Shown here: positions 17,752-27,596 of the stretch, piece after piece
Position numbering within the stretch: position 1 is the stretch's first letter
Layout: each line of letters starts with the position of its first letter
Assembly (NCBI RefSeq): GCF_001612825.1
Contig: NZ_BDBE01000023.1
Coordinates: 50,785 to 114,784, forward strand
DNA from: Nocardia caishijiensis NBRC 108228
GTDB lineage: Bacteria; Actinomycetota; Actinomycetes; Mycobacteriales; Mycobacteriaceae
DNA length: 64,000 nt
Reading direction: 5' to 3'
Notes under the pieces: generated by a model
Database searches by the model: none
What the model was told of the DNA's origin: nothing
The model's input: only the letters and a program-made list of their open reading frames with translations
Position numbers and translations under genes: made by a program

Positions 17752-18573
17752 TCAGACCAGTGCGGAGTGCAGGGCTGTCCACTGCTCCGGGTGGACGTAG
17801 GCGACCACGGTGTCGTGGGCGATGCCCGCGCTGTGCAGGGCGGAGTCCACGTCCTGGTAGCGGGTTCGCAGCGCGGTGCGGACCGAGCCGCCGATTCCGG
17901 TATACGCGGTGCGCACCAGTTCAGTATAGGAATCGCGTTGGAGGACAGGGGGTGTCGGGCGGCGGTCGAGGCGAAGGATGGCGGCGTCGACTGCCGGGAT
18001 CGGGCGGAAGCTTGTGCGAGGGATGTGGCCGCGTAGTTGCCAGTCGAACCATGGCCAGGTCAGGGCGGTTGTCAGGCTCCACCTTCCGTAGTCGCCGGTG
18101 TGTTTGCGGGCGTACTCGCGTTGGGTGAGCAGGGTCGCCGAGGTCAGGGCTGGGGCCTGGAGGCACCAGCCCACGATCGGCGAGGTGATCGAGAACGGGA
18201 TGTTGCCGACCACCGCGAACTCGGTGCGCGGCGCCTTGGCTTTGACGAAATCGCCTCGGACCACCTGGATTCCGTGCTCGCCCCTGGTCTGGGCGGAGAG
18301 CTTCGCCGCCAGCAGCGGATCGAGTTCGTAGGCGGCGACGGTCGCCCCGCGCCGGGCCAGCGCCCGAGTGAGCACGCCTTCGCCCGCGCCCGGTTCCAGG
18401 ATGGCACCTGTGGGGTCGGCGACGGCCATCAGCAGGTCGACCGCGTGTGGGTCGACCAGGAAGTTCTGTGACAGCGTCCTTCTGTTCAGGTCACGCGACG
18501 TGCGACCGGCGCCACGAGCGGTGACCTTGCGCTGGGTATGCGAATAGTTTTTGTGTGAGTGATCCTGTGCCAC
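17752..18573 (-). CDS. erm: Erm-type 23S rRNA (adenine-N6)-dimethyltransferase
   Basis: A 273-residue RNA methyltransferase of the KsgA/Erm fold. It has LSQNFLVDP (motif X) near residue 34, the SAM motif ILEPGAGEGVLT near residue 58, YELDPLL, and the catalytic NIPFSITSP near residue 124. The long basic N-terminal tail (HKNYSHTQRKVTARGAGRTSRDLNRR) is typical of actinobacterial Erm enzymes that modify A2058 and confer macrolide-lincosamide-streptogramin resistance, rather than of KsgA. A 17-codon leader peptide and a WhiB7-like promoter precede it, and a terminator follows. Resistance is expected by family; it is not shown by sequence alone. Confidence 0.87.
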   Translation of the reverse strand: MAQDHSHKNYSHTQRKVTARGAGRTSRDLNRRTLSQNFLVDPHAVDLLMAVADPTGAILEPGAGEGVLTRALARRGATVAAYELDPLLAAKLSAQTRGEHGIQVVRGDFVKAKAPRTEFAVVGNIPFSITSPIVGWCLQAPALTSATLLTQREYARKHTGDYGRWSLTTALTWPWFDWQLRGHIPRTSFRPIPAVDAAILRLDRRPTPPVLQRDSYTELVRTAYTGIGGSVRTALRTRYQDVDSALHSAGIAHDTVVAYVHPEQWTALHSALV

Positions 18574-18661
18574 GGCAGTTGCCCCTTCGGGTCATCGAGT
18601 CGGAAGAGTCTCGATGGGCCCTGGGCGCGCCGGTGGACGCGAGAGAGGAGATCCGCGTCCG

Positions 18662-18715
18662 CTAGCGGGCCAGAGCCCGGGCGTGGCGGATGCGGATGAA
18701 CATGCAGCACGACAT
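18662..18715 (-). CDS. erm leader peptide, 17 codons
   Basis: A short frame reading MSCCMFIRIRHARALAR ends 88 bases before the erm ATG. It carries R-I-R at residues 8-10, matching the +x+ (Arg-X-Arg/Lys) signature at which ribosomes stall with macrolides in ErmD-type leaders. It begins 7 bases after a TAGCGT hexamer, so it would be read first on a leaderless transcript. The region between it and erm contains inverted repeats (for example ATCGAG and CTCGAT at 18594-18615) that could mask the erm start. The regulatory role is inferred. Confidence 0.55.
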   Translation of the reverse strand: MSCCMFIRIRHARALAR

Positions 18716-18722
18716 GCGAATC

Positions 18723-18760
18723 ACGCTAGAACTCGGCCTGTTCGGAGCGCAACCGAATTT
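18723..18760 (-). promoter_or_regulatory. WhiB7-like promoter of the erm leader and erm
   Basis: Reading the minus strand: AAATT at 18760-18756, a 3-base gap, TTGCGC at 18752-18747 (-35), an 18-base spacer and TAGCGT at 18728-18723 (-10). An AT-rich block just upstream of a TTG-type -35 is the known feature of WhiB7-dependent mycobacterial promoters. Confidence 0.5.
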
Positions 18761-18866
18761 CGACAGGCGGTCGCGGTGCCGTGGCGCTGCGGGCAGAGAT
18801 CGGGCGACACCGCGTGGGAACACGGCAGGTCGGCGCCCGATGCGTGGGCCGGGCGCCGAACGCCGA

Positions 18867-20036
18867 TCAGGCGCCGCTGATCGTTCGTGTGCGCAGGGCA
18901 GCCACCGCGGACTCGGCGGCGATCAACGCGCTGTTGATGGAGATCTCGCCGCGCATGCCGGGGGCGGCGACCATGTCACCGGCCAGGAAAACTCCGTTCC
19001 CTCGGTCGATGGCGGGGCGGTCGCGCCAGGTGGTGCCAGGGAGGTCGAGGGCGCCGGTGCGGTTCTTGGCGGTGGACTTGCGATGGAAGGTCCTGCGCGA
19101 GCGCCAGTTCGGGATGGTCGCGTCGGCGAAGACCTCGAGCCGGTGGTGTGCGGCGTCGCGGGATTCGCCGGGGCGCACAGGCATCTGGAGTTGGTAGAGG
19201 GATTCGCCCGAGGGGGCGATGGTGTCGTCCTGCATGGTGTAGGACTCGTGGAACCCGCCTTCGTCCAGGTCGAAGACCAGGCTGCGGTCGTGGCGGTCCT
19301 CGGTCACGGCTATGTCGAGGAGAGCGGCGAAACCCGATGCGCCGCGTGGTAGTTCGTCGCCGAGGAGGCGGCGCGCGGAATCCAGGTCCGTGGCGACGAT
19401 GACCGGCCCGTCGGTCGGCACCGCATCGAGGCGCGACCCGGTTTCGATCGCGACACCGAGTTCGGTCGCCCGCGTGACCATGCGATCCATCGTGCGCTGC
19501 CACCCGCCGCGTACCCAGCGCACGGCCGGAACCTTCGCCCCGAGCACGCGCTGGAACAGATCCCAGACGAACGCGGCGGAGAGTCGACCGGTTTCCGCGT
19601 CGTAGGTCACCACACTGATCGCGTTGGCCATCCGCGTGGCGGTCCGTTCGCCCCACTGCTGGGAAGCCCAGGTGTGGAAGTCGACGTCGACGGGGGCGGT
19701 GAGTCGAATCCGGGCCTGCGCGCGCAGCATCGCCAGCGGCGGCACACGGCGCAGCGTGCCGCCGCACCGGAACGCGACCTTCGCCGCGTCGACAGGAGAG
19801 GGCCAGCCGAGGCCGTCGACGAAACCGCGCTTCTTCAACCAGGTGTAGTGCGGCCCGTCGGCGTAGAACACATGCGCGCCCTCGTGTGCCACATGCGGTG
19901 CTTCGGTGGCACGACCGCGACCGCCGAGCGTGCTGTGCGCCTCGTGCAGACGCACGACCGCCCCGGATTCCGCGACCGCGATCGCCGCGGTGAGCCCGGC
20001 CAGGCCACCACCGATCACCGTGACAGGTGTGTTCAT
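18867..20036 (-). CDS. FAD-dependent oxidoreductase, phytoene-desaturase-like
   Basis: A 389-residue flavoprotein of the amine-oxidase/phytoene-desaturase superfamily. The N-terminal ADP-binding motif is VTVIGGGLAGLTAAIAVAESG, followed at residue 31 by the Glu of LHEAHSTLGGRGR. The C-terminal motif NGVFLAGDMVAAPGMRGEISINSALIAAESA binds the flavin. The substrate is unknown; family members oxidise carotenoid or amine substrates. Its ATG overlaps the stop codon of the upstream TetR gene (ATGA), so the two are translationally coupled and the regulator probably controls it. Confidence 0.84.
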   Translation of the reverse strand: MNTPVTVIGGGLAGLTAAIAVAESGAVVRLHEAHSTLGGRGRATEAPHVAHEGAHVFYADGPHYTWLKKRGFVDGLGWPSPVDAAKVAFRCGGTLRRVPPLAMLRAQARIRLTAPVDVDFHTWASQQWGERTATRMANAISVVTYDAETGRLSAAFVWDLFQRVLGAKVPAVRWVRGGWQRTMDRMVTRATELGVAIETGSRLDAVPTDGPVIVATDLDSARRLLGDELPRGASGFAALLDIAVTEDRHDRSLVFDLDEGGFHESYTMQDDTIAPSGESLYQLQMPVRPGESRDAAHHRLEVFADATIPNWRSRRTFHRKSTAKNRTGALDLPGTTWRDRPAIDRGNGVFLAGDMVAAPGMRGEISINSALIAAESAVAALRTRTISGA

Positions 20037-20674
20037 CGTCGATCCTCCTGTGTGTTGCCCGCCCCTTCGAGCCGGGCGGCGATCATTTCCGCGGTTGCTC
20101 GCAGATAGCGTTCGGCCTCGACATTCGCCGGATGGTCGCCGTCGAAGATGTCGCTGATCAGCCAGAAGTGGGCGATCGCGCCGACGAGCACGGCGGCGGT
20201 GGCCTCCCAGTCCTGGGCGCGGCCGTGGTCACCGGCCAGCTCGGCGAGCCCCCGGGTGACCACCGGCATGACGACCGCGTATTCCTGCTGTCGGAAGACC
20301 TCGAGCATGTCGGCGGGAACCGAGTTGTCGCGCATCAGGATGCGGTTGACGTCGCGGTCGTGGTCGATCCGGTCGAGGCCGATCCGGCACAGCGCCGTCA
20401 ACTTGTCGACCAGCGATCCCTCGGGGGCGAGCGTGGCCGCGATCGAGAAGTCCGGCGCCAGGAACAGCCGCAACGCTCCGCGCTCGGACAGCCGGGCCGA
20501 CACCGCCTCGACCAGCAGCTCGTCCTTGGACCGGAAGTGCCGATAGAGGCCACCGGCCCCGCTCGACAACCCCGCCGCCCGCTCGATCTGCGCCACCGAC
20601 GTCTTGGCGAACCCCTGCTCGCCGAACAACCGCAGCGCCTCGGTCATGATCCGCTCACGCGTCGTCGGTGCCAC
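20033..20674 (-). CDS. TetR-family transcriptional regulator
   Basis: A 213-residue repressor. Residues 5-50 form the TetR helix-turn-helix (TRERIMTEALRLFGEQGFAKTSVAQIERAAGLSSGAGGLYRHFRSKDEL). The C-terminal part is the variable helical ligand domain. The GTG at 20674 is chosen because a GGAGAGG ribosome-binding site precedes it and the motif begins right after it. It is translationally coupled to the FAD oxidoreductase gene. A 9-bp inverted repeat 12 bases upstream of its start is the obvious operator, shared with the divergent membrane protein gene's promoter region. Confidence 0.9.
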   Translation of the reverse strand: MAPTTRERIMTEALRLFGEQGFAKTSVAQIERAAGLSSGAGGLYRHFRSKDELLVEAVSARLSERGALRLFLAPDFSIAATLAPEGSLVDKLTALCRIGLDRIDHDRDVNRILMRDNSVPADMLEVFRQQEYAVVMPVVTRGLAELAGDHGRAQDWEATAAVLVGAIAHFWLISDIFDGDHPANVEAERYLRATAEMIAARLEGAGNTQEDRR

Positions 20675-20685
20675 CGGTACCTCTC

Positions 20686-20709
20686 CTGTAAGTAACCACT
20701 TACTTACAG
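20686..20709. promoter_or_regulatory. TetR operator candidate
   Basis: CTGTAAGTA-ACCACT-TACTTACAG is a perfect 9-bp inverted repeat with a 6-base spacer. It lies 12 bases before the TetR start codon and 165 bases before the divergent TM-helix protein gene. The size and placement suit autorepression by a TetR dimer. Confidence 0.72.
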
Positions 20710-20873
20710 AATGAGCCGCCACAGCTACGAGCACAAGAAGCGATTCTGTGGTCCATCCCACGTGCGAGAAAGGAAGCAAATTTCTCGCAACCGGCTGGTT
20801 CGGACCGATTCAGGCGGGTAAGCCCCCGATGACACTCTCGGCAAATCGGGCGGGAAGAGCGAAAGGAAGTGCT

Positions 20874-21743
20874 GTGGACAACTCCGTCGTCGCGATCGAC
20901 TTCCAGCAAGGCTTCAATGACGCTTGGAGTTCGGTAGCGCAATTCGTGCCGAAATTGGTTGCCTTCATCGCCATCCTGCTGATCGGCTGGATCATCGCGA
21001 AAGTAGTGGCGAAGGTGGTCAACGCGGTGCTCGAACGGGTCGGCTTCGACCGGCTGGTCGAGCGCGGTCAGATCAAGAAGATGATGGCCAAGAGCAAGTA
21101 CGACGCCTCGGATCTGCTGGCCAAACTGGCCTACTACGCGATTCTGCTGATCGCGCTGCAGATCGGTTTCGGTGTGTTCGGCCCCAACCCGGTCAGTGAC
21201 CTGCTCACCGGTATCGTGGCCTGGCTGCCGAAGGCGGCGGTGGCGATCGTGATCGTGGTGATCGCCGGTGCGGTCGCGCACGCGGTCGGCGAACTGGTCA
21301 CCAACGCGCTCGGTGGGCTGTCCTACGGTTCGCTGCTCGGACGCATCGCCTCGGTGTTCATCTGGGCGATCGGTATCATCGCGGCACTGAACCAGATCGG
21401 CGTCGCCACCACGGTGACCACCCCGATCCTGATCGCGGTGCTCGCCACGATCGGCGGCATCCTCGTCGTCGGCGTCGGCGGCGGCCTGGTTCGGCCCATG
21501 GAGCAGCGCTGGGGCAACTGGCTCGGCAACATCGAGTCGGAGATGCCCGCCCTCAAGGGCGAGGCGCAGGCCTACCAGCGCGGTCGTGAGGACATGACGC
21601 GCGAGGGGCAGCGGGTGCCGGGTTCGCACGCGCAGCAGACCCAGCAGGAATGGGCCACCCCGGGCGCGGGCGGCAGCCCGCAGGCGGGCGGCTACCCGCA
21701 GACGGGTCAGCAGCCCGGCTGGGGCGGGGAAACCGCGAGGTAG
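20874..21743 (+). CDS. TM-helix-repeat membrane protein, mechanosensitive-channel-like (CmpX type)
   Basis: A 289-residue protein with about five hydrophobic helices. Segments such as FVPKLVAFIAILLIGWIIAKVV and WLPKAAVAIVIVVIAGAVAHAV resemble the conserved TM-helix repeat found in CmpX and small mechanosensitive-channel-like proteins. The C-terminus is a cytoplasmic Gly/Gln/Pro-rich tail of about 70 residues. The GTG start follows a GGAAG site. It probably forms a membrane channel or osmotic-stress component; ion selectivity cannot be read from sequence. It is divergent from the TetR gene and may share its operator region. Confidence 0.75.
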   Translation: MDNSVVAIDFQQGFNDAWSSVAQFVPKLVAFIAILLIGWIIAKVVAKVVNAVLERVGFDRLVERGQIKKMMAKSKYDASDLLAKLAYYAILLIALQIGFGVFGPNPVSDLLTGIVAWLPKAAVAIVIVVIAGAVAHAVGELVTNALGGLSYGSLLGRIASVFIWAIGIIAALNQIGVATTVTTPILIAVLATIGGILVVGVGGGLVRPMEQRWGNWLGNIESEMPALKGEAQAYQRGREDMTREGQRVPGSHAQQTQQEWATPGAGGSPQAGGYPQTGQQPGWGGETAR

Positions 21744-21803
21744 AAAACCATCCGGCGCAGGCGTTCCGTCACCGCATAGGTGGCGGGGCGCCGATTCCGG
21801 CTG

Positions 21804-22151
21804 TCAGGCGCCCGCGTGGTGGCAGACGGCGGCCAGCCGGTACTGCAGCCAGTCGGCGTCGTGCCAGGTCTGCGGCGCCACGCCCGCGAACACCCCGGCT
21901 CGCTCGGCCACCTGGTCGAGCAGTCCGCGCACGTACCCGGCGAGCAGGATGGCCAGCGGAAGGCTCGCCGCCTCCTCTACCCCGTACTCGAGGATGTCGC
22001 GGACGGCGGCGGCGTGCTGATCCAGCTGCGCGAGCACTCCGGGGTGCTGCGCCGCGGCGGCGGCCGCGGGGAGACCGTATTCGATGTTCAACTGTCGCAG
22101 ATGTCGCCGTGCCGAAAGTTCGAGCAGTGCGGGGCCGAGCGAAAACACCAC
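21804..22151 (-). CDS. DUF6401-like protein, 115 aa
   Basis: A 115-residue protein of mainly helical character with LSARRHLRQLNIEYGLP, VLAQLDQHAAAVRDIL and a C-terminal DADWLQYRLAAVCHHAG. These blocks resemble the DUF6401 proteins of actinobacteria, which are annotated with natural-product clusters but have no known activity. It is a lone gene between two plus-strand membrane protein genes. Identification is from memory and moderately sure. Confidence 0.6.
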   Translation of the reverse strand: MVFSLGPALLELSARRHLRQLNIEYGLPAAAAAAQHPGVLAQLDQHAAAVRDILEYGVEEAASLPLAILLAGYVRGLLDQVAERAGVFAGVAPQTWHDADWLQYRLAAVCHHAGA

Positions 22152-22309
22152 CAGATGGTAGCGAATCCGTGATGGGCGGGCGAACGCGGCGCAACTTTAC
22201 GATCCTGTGCACAGACTTGCGTGAAGTGGCTCACCGATGGATTGTGAGCGGGTATAACCGATTCGGGAGAACTTTCGGCAAACCAGCTCGGCGAGCGAAA
22301 GGATCTACG

Positions 22310-22618
22310 GTGCACGTCACCGATTCGGCGGTTCAGCTGCTGTGGGCGAACCCTCTCGTCGCCGCGGGCGCGGGCTACTCCGCCCGCTCCGGCGTCACGG
22401 GGCTGCTGCGCCACCGGCCGTACGCGCGGGTGCTCGGCCGGTTCGTCGCCGCATTCGTCTGGGGTAGCGGAGGAGTCGCCTCGCTCACCGCCCTCGGCGT
22501 CCCTCTCGACGCGACCCTGCCGGTCGCCCTCACGGTCCTCATCGTGGTCGCCCTCACGCTCACTCTTGTCTTCCTCGGCGGCATGATCCGCCCCGCGACC
22601 GCCGACTCGACGGACTGA
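22310..22618 (+). CDS. Small membrane protein, 102 aa
   Basis: A 102-residue protein starting at GTG after an AAAGGA site. It has two hydrophobic segments (residues 42-60 and 69-92) joined by a short loop, and ends in a polar tail. Codon use and the ribosome-binding site support it as coding, in contrast to the longer overlapping minus-strand frame, which is Glu/Arg/His-rich. An extended TATAAC hexamer lies at 22253-22258. I do not recognise a family. Confidence 0.55.
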   Translation: MHVTDSAVQLLWANPLVAAGAGYSARSGVTGLLRHRPYARVLGRFVAAFVWGSGGVASLTALGVPLDATLPVALTVLIVVALTLTLVFLGGMIRPATADSTD

Positions 22619-22637
22619 TCCGACCACCGACTGGTCG

Positions 22638-23819
<1,182 letters not shown>

Positions 23820-23918
23820 GGCGTCAGCTTAACCGCGGCGCCGTCACCGAATCGGGCACTTCGTACGGGCGCGCTACCCGTGCGCGAACAGCCGGATCCG
23901 GGCAACTAGTCTGAGCCC

Positions 23919-25061
23919 ATGAGTGAGCTGGGATTCTCGACCAGGGCCGTGCACGCCGGATATGAACCCGATCCTCAGACCGGTGCGGTGAACGTCCCCA
24001 TCTACGCGAGCTCCACCTTCGCCCAGGACGGCGTCGGCGGTATGCGCGGTGGTTACGAGTACGCACGCACCGGCAATCCGACGCGCACAGCCCTGGAAGC
24101 CAACCTCGCCGCCCTCGAATCGGGCAGCTACGGTCGGGCCTTCGCCTCGGGCATGGCCGCGACCGACTGTGCGCTGCGCGCGGTGCTGCGTCCCGGCGAC
24201 CACATCGTCATCCCCGACGACGCCTACGGCGGCACCTTCCGGCTCATCGACAAGGTGTTCAGCCAGTGGGGCATCGAGCACTCGCCCGCCCACATCGCGA
24301 ACCTCGACGAGGTGCGCGCGGCGATCCGCCCCAACACCAAACTGGTGTGGATCGAGACGCCGACCAACCCACTGCTGAGCATCGGTGACATCCCCGCCCT
24401 CGCCGATATCGCCCACGCGGCGGGCGCCAAGCTCGTCGTCGACAACACCTTCGCCACCCCGTACCTGCAGCAGCCGCTGCTGCTGGGCGCCGACATCGTC
24501 GTGCACTCGACCACCAAGTACCTCGGCGGTCACTCCGATGTCGTCGGCGGCGCGCTCATCACCGACGACGCGGAACTCGACAAGGCCTTCGCGTTCCTGC
24601 AGAACGGCGCGGGCGCGGTCCCCGGCCCCTTCGATGCCTTCCTCACTCTGCGCGGCATCAAGACCTTGGCCGTGCGGATGGAGAAGCACTGCGACAACGC
24701 CGAGGTGATCGCGGAGTTCCTGTCGAACCACCCGGCCATCTCCAAGGTGATCTACCCGGGCATGCCGACGCACCCCGGCTACGAGGTCGCGCAGAAGCAG
24801 ATGCGCCGCAGCGGCGGCATGATCTCGGTGCGCCTGGCCGGTGGCCGGGAGGCGGCGCTGAAGTTCTGCTCGCGCACCACGATCTTCACCCTCGCCGAAT
24901 CGCTCGGCGGCATCGAGTCGCTCATCGAGCACCCGGGCGCCATGACCCACGCCAGCACCGAGGGCTCGGCCCTGGAAGTGCCCGCCGACCTGGTCCGGCT
25001 CTCGGTGGGCATCGAGGACATCAGTGACCTGCTCGCCGACATCGAACAAGCGCTGAGCTGA
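23919..25061 (+). CDS. metB: Cystathionine gamma-synthase
   Basis: This 380-residue PLP enzyme joins O-acylhomoserine and cysteine into cystathionine. Motifs include YARTGNPTR, SGMAATDCAL, the PLP-bound K200 in HSTTKYLGGHSDV, and the C-terminal SLGGIESLIEHPGAMTH. With the upstream cbs it covers both directions of transsulfuration. Some members instead act as cystathionine gamma-lyase; sequence alone does not separate these well. TAGTCT at 23907-23912 lies 6 bases before the ATG, fitting a leaderless message. A strong terminator follows. Confidence 0.9.
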   Translation: MSELGFSTRAVHAGYEPDPQTGAVNVPIYASSTFAQDGVGGMRGGYEYARTGNPTRTALEANLAALESGSYGRAFASGMAATDCALRAVLRPGDHIVIPDDAYGGTFRLIDKVFSQWGIEHSPAHIANLDEVRAAIRPNTKLVWIETPTNPLLSIGDIPALADIAHAAGAKLVVDNTFATPYLQQPLLLGADIVVHSTTKYLGGHSDVVGGALITDDAELDKAFAFLQNGAGAVPGPFDAFLTLRGIKTLAVRMEKHCDNAEVIAEFLSNHPAISKVIYPGMPTHPGYEVAQKQMRRSGGMISVRLAGGREAALKFCSRTTIFTLAESLGGIESLIEHPGAMTHASTEGSALEVPADLVRLSVGIEDISDLLADIEQALS

Positions 25062-25082
25062 GCGGGGAACCAGAGAATGACG

Positions 25083-25117
25083 AAGCGGCCGCATCCGGTA
25101 TCCGGGTGCGGCCGCTT
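25083..25117. terminator. Bidirectional terminator between metB and greA
   Basis: A 16-bp stem (AAGCGGCCGCATCCGG with its complement, one G-U wobble) closes a 3-nt TAT loop, with AA on one side and TT on the other. It separates the convergent metB and greA genes. Confidence 0.9.
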
Positions 25118-25157
25118 GCGTTCGGGTTCTAGTTCACGGGGCTCGAGGCGGCCGGGT

Positions 25158-25649
25158 TCAGCCGTGGTAGGGCTCCGCGCTGACCAGGGTCACCTTCATG
25201 GTGTTGCCGTTGGGCAGCGTGTATTCGCGGGTCTCGCCCACCTTGGCGTCGATCAGCGCGCCGCCGAGCGGGGAGTTCGGCGAGTAGGTCTCGAGATCGG
25301 TGGCGCCGAGGCCCTCTTCGCGGGTGGCGATGAGGAAGGTCTCTTTGTCGCTCTCGTCGCCGTCGTAGTAGACGGTGACGACCGAACCGGGCAGTGCCAC
25401 ACCGGACTTGGTGGGTGCCACGCCGACCTTGGCGTTGTTGAGCAGCTCCTGCAGCTGGCGGATACGCGCCTCCTGCTGACCCTGCTCCTCACGCGCGGCG
25501 TGGTAGCCACCGTTCTCCTTGAGGTCGCCTTCTTCGCGACGCTCGTTGATCTCGGCGGCAATGACCGGACGATTGGCAATGAGCGAGTCCAGCTCACTCT
25601 TGAGCCTGTCGTGCGACTCCTGGGTAAGCCAGGTCACATTCTCGGTCAT
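25158..25649 (-). CDS. greA: Transcription elongation factor GreA
   Basis: A 163-residue protein with the N-terminal coiled coil ([23 protein letters not shown], then [21 protein letters not shown]) carrying the acidic D and E residues at the tip (EGDLKEN) that stimulate RNA cleavage by stalled RNA polymerase. The C-terminal FKBP-like domain ends in [17 protein letters not shown]. The start MTENVTW is set by GGGAG 8 bases upstream and by the mycobacterial homologue of nearly the same length. A long leader precedes it. Gene order greA-DUF4307-mca matches mycobacteria. Confidence 0.95.
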   Translation of the reverse strand: MTENVTWLTQESHDRLKSELDSLIANRPVIAAEINERREEGDLKENGGYHAAREEQGQQEARIRQLQELLNNAKVGVAPTKSGVALPGSVVTVYYDGDESDKETFLIATREEGLGATDLETYSPNSPLGGALIDAKVGETREYTLPNGNTMKVTLVSAEPYHG

Positions 25650-25848
25650 CTCGATCACTCCCTAGTAGTTGTTCCCGGCGCACCGGGATTCCCTGAAACC
25701 GGCGCCACGCCCCCGCTAAGAGGGCATGCACCGGCCCGACGGCTGGAGCGATCCTGGGGGGTGAACCTGTAACCCGGAAACAGCATCGCTGGCCGCCAAT
25801 GCAGCAAACACGGCTCCGAGCCCCGGAACCGTGTATCCAGCTATTTTA
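25650..25848 (-). promoter_or_regulatory. Long structured greA leader and -10 element
   Basis: Reading the minus strand, TAAAAT at 25848-25843 is a good -10. A start of transcription near 25836 would give a leader of about 190 bases. Just inside it, 25808-25834 forms a hairpin (ACACGG and CCGTGT with an inner TCCG and CGGA pair). Further GC-rich hairpins follow. No known riboswitch consensus is evident to me. Confidence 0.4.
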
Positions 25849-25890
25849 GCATGTCTCACAAAGATGCAGGTCAGGGCCGATCGTGCGGCG

Positions 25891-26349
25891 TCAGCGCAGT
25901 CGTAGGTAGCTGGGGACGTCCTCGGTGCAGCCGTAGATGTCACCGGCCGAGGGGCGGCTCGACGCCTTCACCGTGGTGCTCACCTGCACGCTGGTCGACT
26001 TCGATCCAGGGACGAGTACCTCGCGTCTGCCCACCTCGGCGCCGTCGCGATCCATCGCCCGGACGAAGCACACGACGGCGTTGCCCGGCTCGTCGCGGGT
26101 GACCTTCACCCGCATCTCGAGCGTCGCGTCGTCGACGACCACGTAGCCGAGCTGCTCGGTCTCGATCGCCTTCGGGCCGTACTTCTGGAAACCGAGATAG
26201 GCGACGATCAATCCGGCGACCACCACGCCGACGCCGAGAACTCCGAGCACCCACGGGCGACGCACCGGTGGTTTTGTGCCATACCGATCGGCGTGTCGCG
26301 CGGCTGAGGCGGCCGGGCTCGCGGCGGCGTGCGGTGCGGGCTCGGTCAT
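25891..26349 (-). CDS. DUF4307 membrane protein
   Basis: A 152-residue protein with an Ala/Pro-rich cytoplasmic start (contains ADRYG), one transmembrane helix at residues 33-53 and an extracytoplasmic beta-rich domain ([33 protein letters not shown]). This matches DUF4307, and the position between greA and mca matches M. tuberculosis Rv1081c. Function unknown. Two cysteines (residues 93 and 141) may form a disulfide. The long open frame upstream in the same reading frame is antisense to mca and not coding. Confidence 0.85.
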   Translation of the reverse strand: MTEPAPHAAASPAASAARHADRYGTKPPVRRPWVLGVLGVGVVVAGLIVAYLGFQKYGPKAIETEQLGYVVVDDATLEMRVKVTRDEPGNAVVCFVRAMDRDGAEVGRREVLVPGSKSTSVQVSTTVKASSRPSAGDIYGCTEDVPSYLRLR

Positions 26350-26451
26350 CGGTTCTCGCTCCCGGGGGTGGTCGGAACAAAAGCGGGGTCGGATGGAACT
26401 ATAGGGACTGTAGTTCTGACACCCGCGAGCGAGAGCGATGGTGAACGAGAC

Positions 26452-27336
26452 GTGAGTGGCCTTCGCCTCATGGCGGTGCACGCCCACCCCGACGACGAAT
26501 CGAGCAAGGGCGCCGCGACCACGGCCAGGTACGCGGCCGAGGGCGTCGATGTCCTTGTCGTCACCCTGACCGGTGGCGAACGCGGCAGCATCCTGAATCC
26601 GGCCATGGACACCCCGGGTGTTCTCGACCGGATCGAGGAGATCCGGCGTGAGGAGATGGCCGCGGCCGCCCATGCGCTCGGTGTGCGCCAGCAGTGGCTC
26701 GGCTTCGTAGACTCGGGCCTGCCCGAGGGCGACCCGCTGCCGCCGCTGCCGGAGGGTTGCTTCGCGCTGGTCCCGCTCGAGGAGGCCACCGAGGCACTGG
26801 TCAAGGTGGTGCGTGAGTTCAAACCGCACGTGATCACCACCTATGACGAAAACGGTGGTTACCCGCATCCCGACCACATCCGCTGCCACGAGGTGTCGGT
26901 CGCCGCGTACGAGGCGGCGGGCGACCCCGAGGCGTTCCCCGACGCGGGCGAGCCCTGGACCCCGCTGAAGCTGTACTACGACCACGGTTTCAGCATGAAG
27001 CGGCTCGAGACCTTCGCCGCGGAGTTCGAGCGGGAGGGCAAGCCGTTCCCGCTGCAGGAGTGGCTGGATCGGATGCGCCAGTACGCCGGCGAGCGCGGCG
27101 ACATCATGGCCCGCGTGACCACCCAGATCGAGTGCTCGAAGTACTTCCCCCAGCGTGACGACGCCCTGCGCGCGCACGCGACCCAGATCGATCCCAACGG
27201 CGCGTTCTTCGCGATCCCGTTGGAGATGCAGCAACGGCTGTGGCCGACCGAGGAGTTCGAATTGGCCAAGACCAGAGTGTCCACCGCCATCCCGGAGACC
27301 GACCTGTTCGCCGGTATCGAGGACGCCGACCGGTGA
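26452..27336 (+). CDS. mca: Mycothiol S-conjugate amidase
   Basis: A 294-residue zinc hydrolase that cleaves mycothiol S-conjugates, releasing a mercapturic acid for export; part of electrophile and antibiotic detoxification. The metal-binding motif HAHPDDE lies at residues 10-16, and the second metal motif [10 protein letters not shown] near residue 140. The GTG start ([12 protein letters not shown]) matches the mycobacterial protein. A pair of inverted GAACTA/TAGTTC half-sites lies in the 102-base divergent promoter region at 26396-26416. Its stop overlaps the next gene's start by 4 bases. Confidence 0.93.
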   Translation: MSGLRLMAVHAHPDDESSKGAATTARYAAEGVDVLVVTLTGGERGSILNPAMDTPGVLDRIEEIRREEMAAAAHALGVRQQWLGFVDSGLPEGDPLPPLPEGCFALVPLEEATEALVKVVREFKPHVITTYDENGGYPHPDHIRCHEVSVAAYEAAGDPEAFPDAGEPWTPLKLYYDHGFSMKRLETFAAEFEREGKPFPLQEWLDRMRQYAGERGDIMARVTTQIECSKYFPQRDDALRAHATQIDPNGAFFAIPLEMQQRLWPTEEFELAKTRVSTAIPETDLFAGIEDADR

Positions 27337-27596
27337 TTCTGGCTCTCCTCGCACAAGACCCCGGCACCCCGACCGGCCCGGAGTTCGGTAAGGCCTCCCC
27401 GCTCGGTCTGCTGATCGTGTTGATCCTGCTGGCGGGCACCGTCCTGCTGGTCCGCTCGATGAACAAGCACCTCAAGGGCCTGCCGGAGACGTTCGAACCC
27501 GAGCACCCGGAACCGGACCAGAAGGCCGACGACGGCACCGATCCGGGCGCGATCCCGGACGTCGACGCCACCGACCCGCCGAAACCGGCGACTTAA
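27333..27596 (+). CDS. Small single-pass membrane protein coupled to mca
   Basis: An 87-residue protein with one transmembrane helix at residues 22-42 ([20 protein letters not shown]) and an acidic, Pro-rich C-terminal tail. The GTG overlaps the mca stop (GTGA), so it is translationally coupled. The gene occupies the position of M. tuberculosis Rv1083. It may serve mycothiol conjugate handling at the membrane, but that is only context. Function unknown. Confidence 0.78.
   Translation: MILALLAQDPGTPTGPEFGKASPLGLLIVLILLAGTVLLVRSMNKHLKGLPETFEPEHPEPDQKADDGTDPGAIPDVDATDPPKPAT

Noticed and set aside
22088..22627. 179-codon minus-strand frame overlapping the small membrane protein
   Set aside because: It is rich in Glu, Arg and Asp and has no ribosome-binding site, whereas the plus strand encodes a two-helix protein with one.
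25650..25848. Cobalamin or c-di-AMP riboswitch in the greA leader
   Set aside because: Some GGTTTC and CCGGTG runs recall riboswitch parts, but the conserved boxes are not present in the right order.
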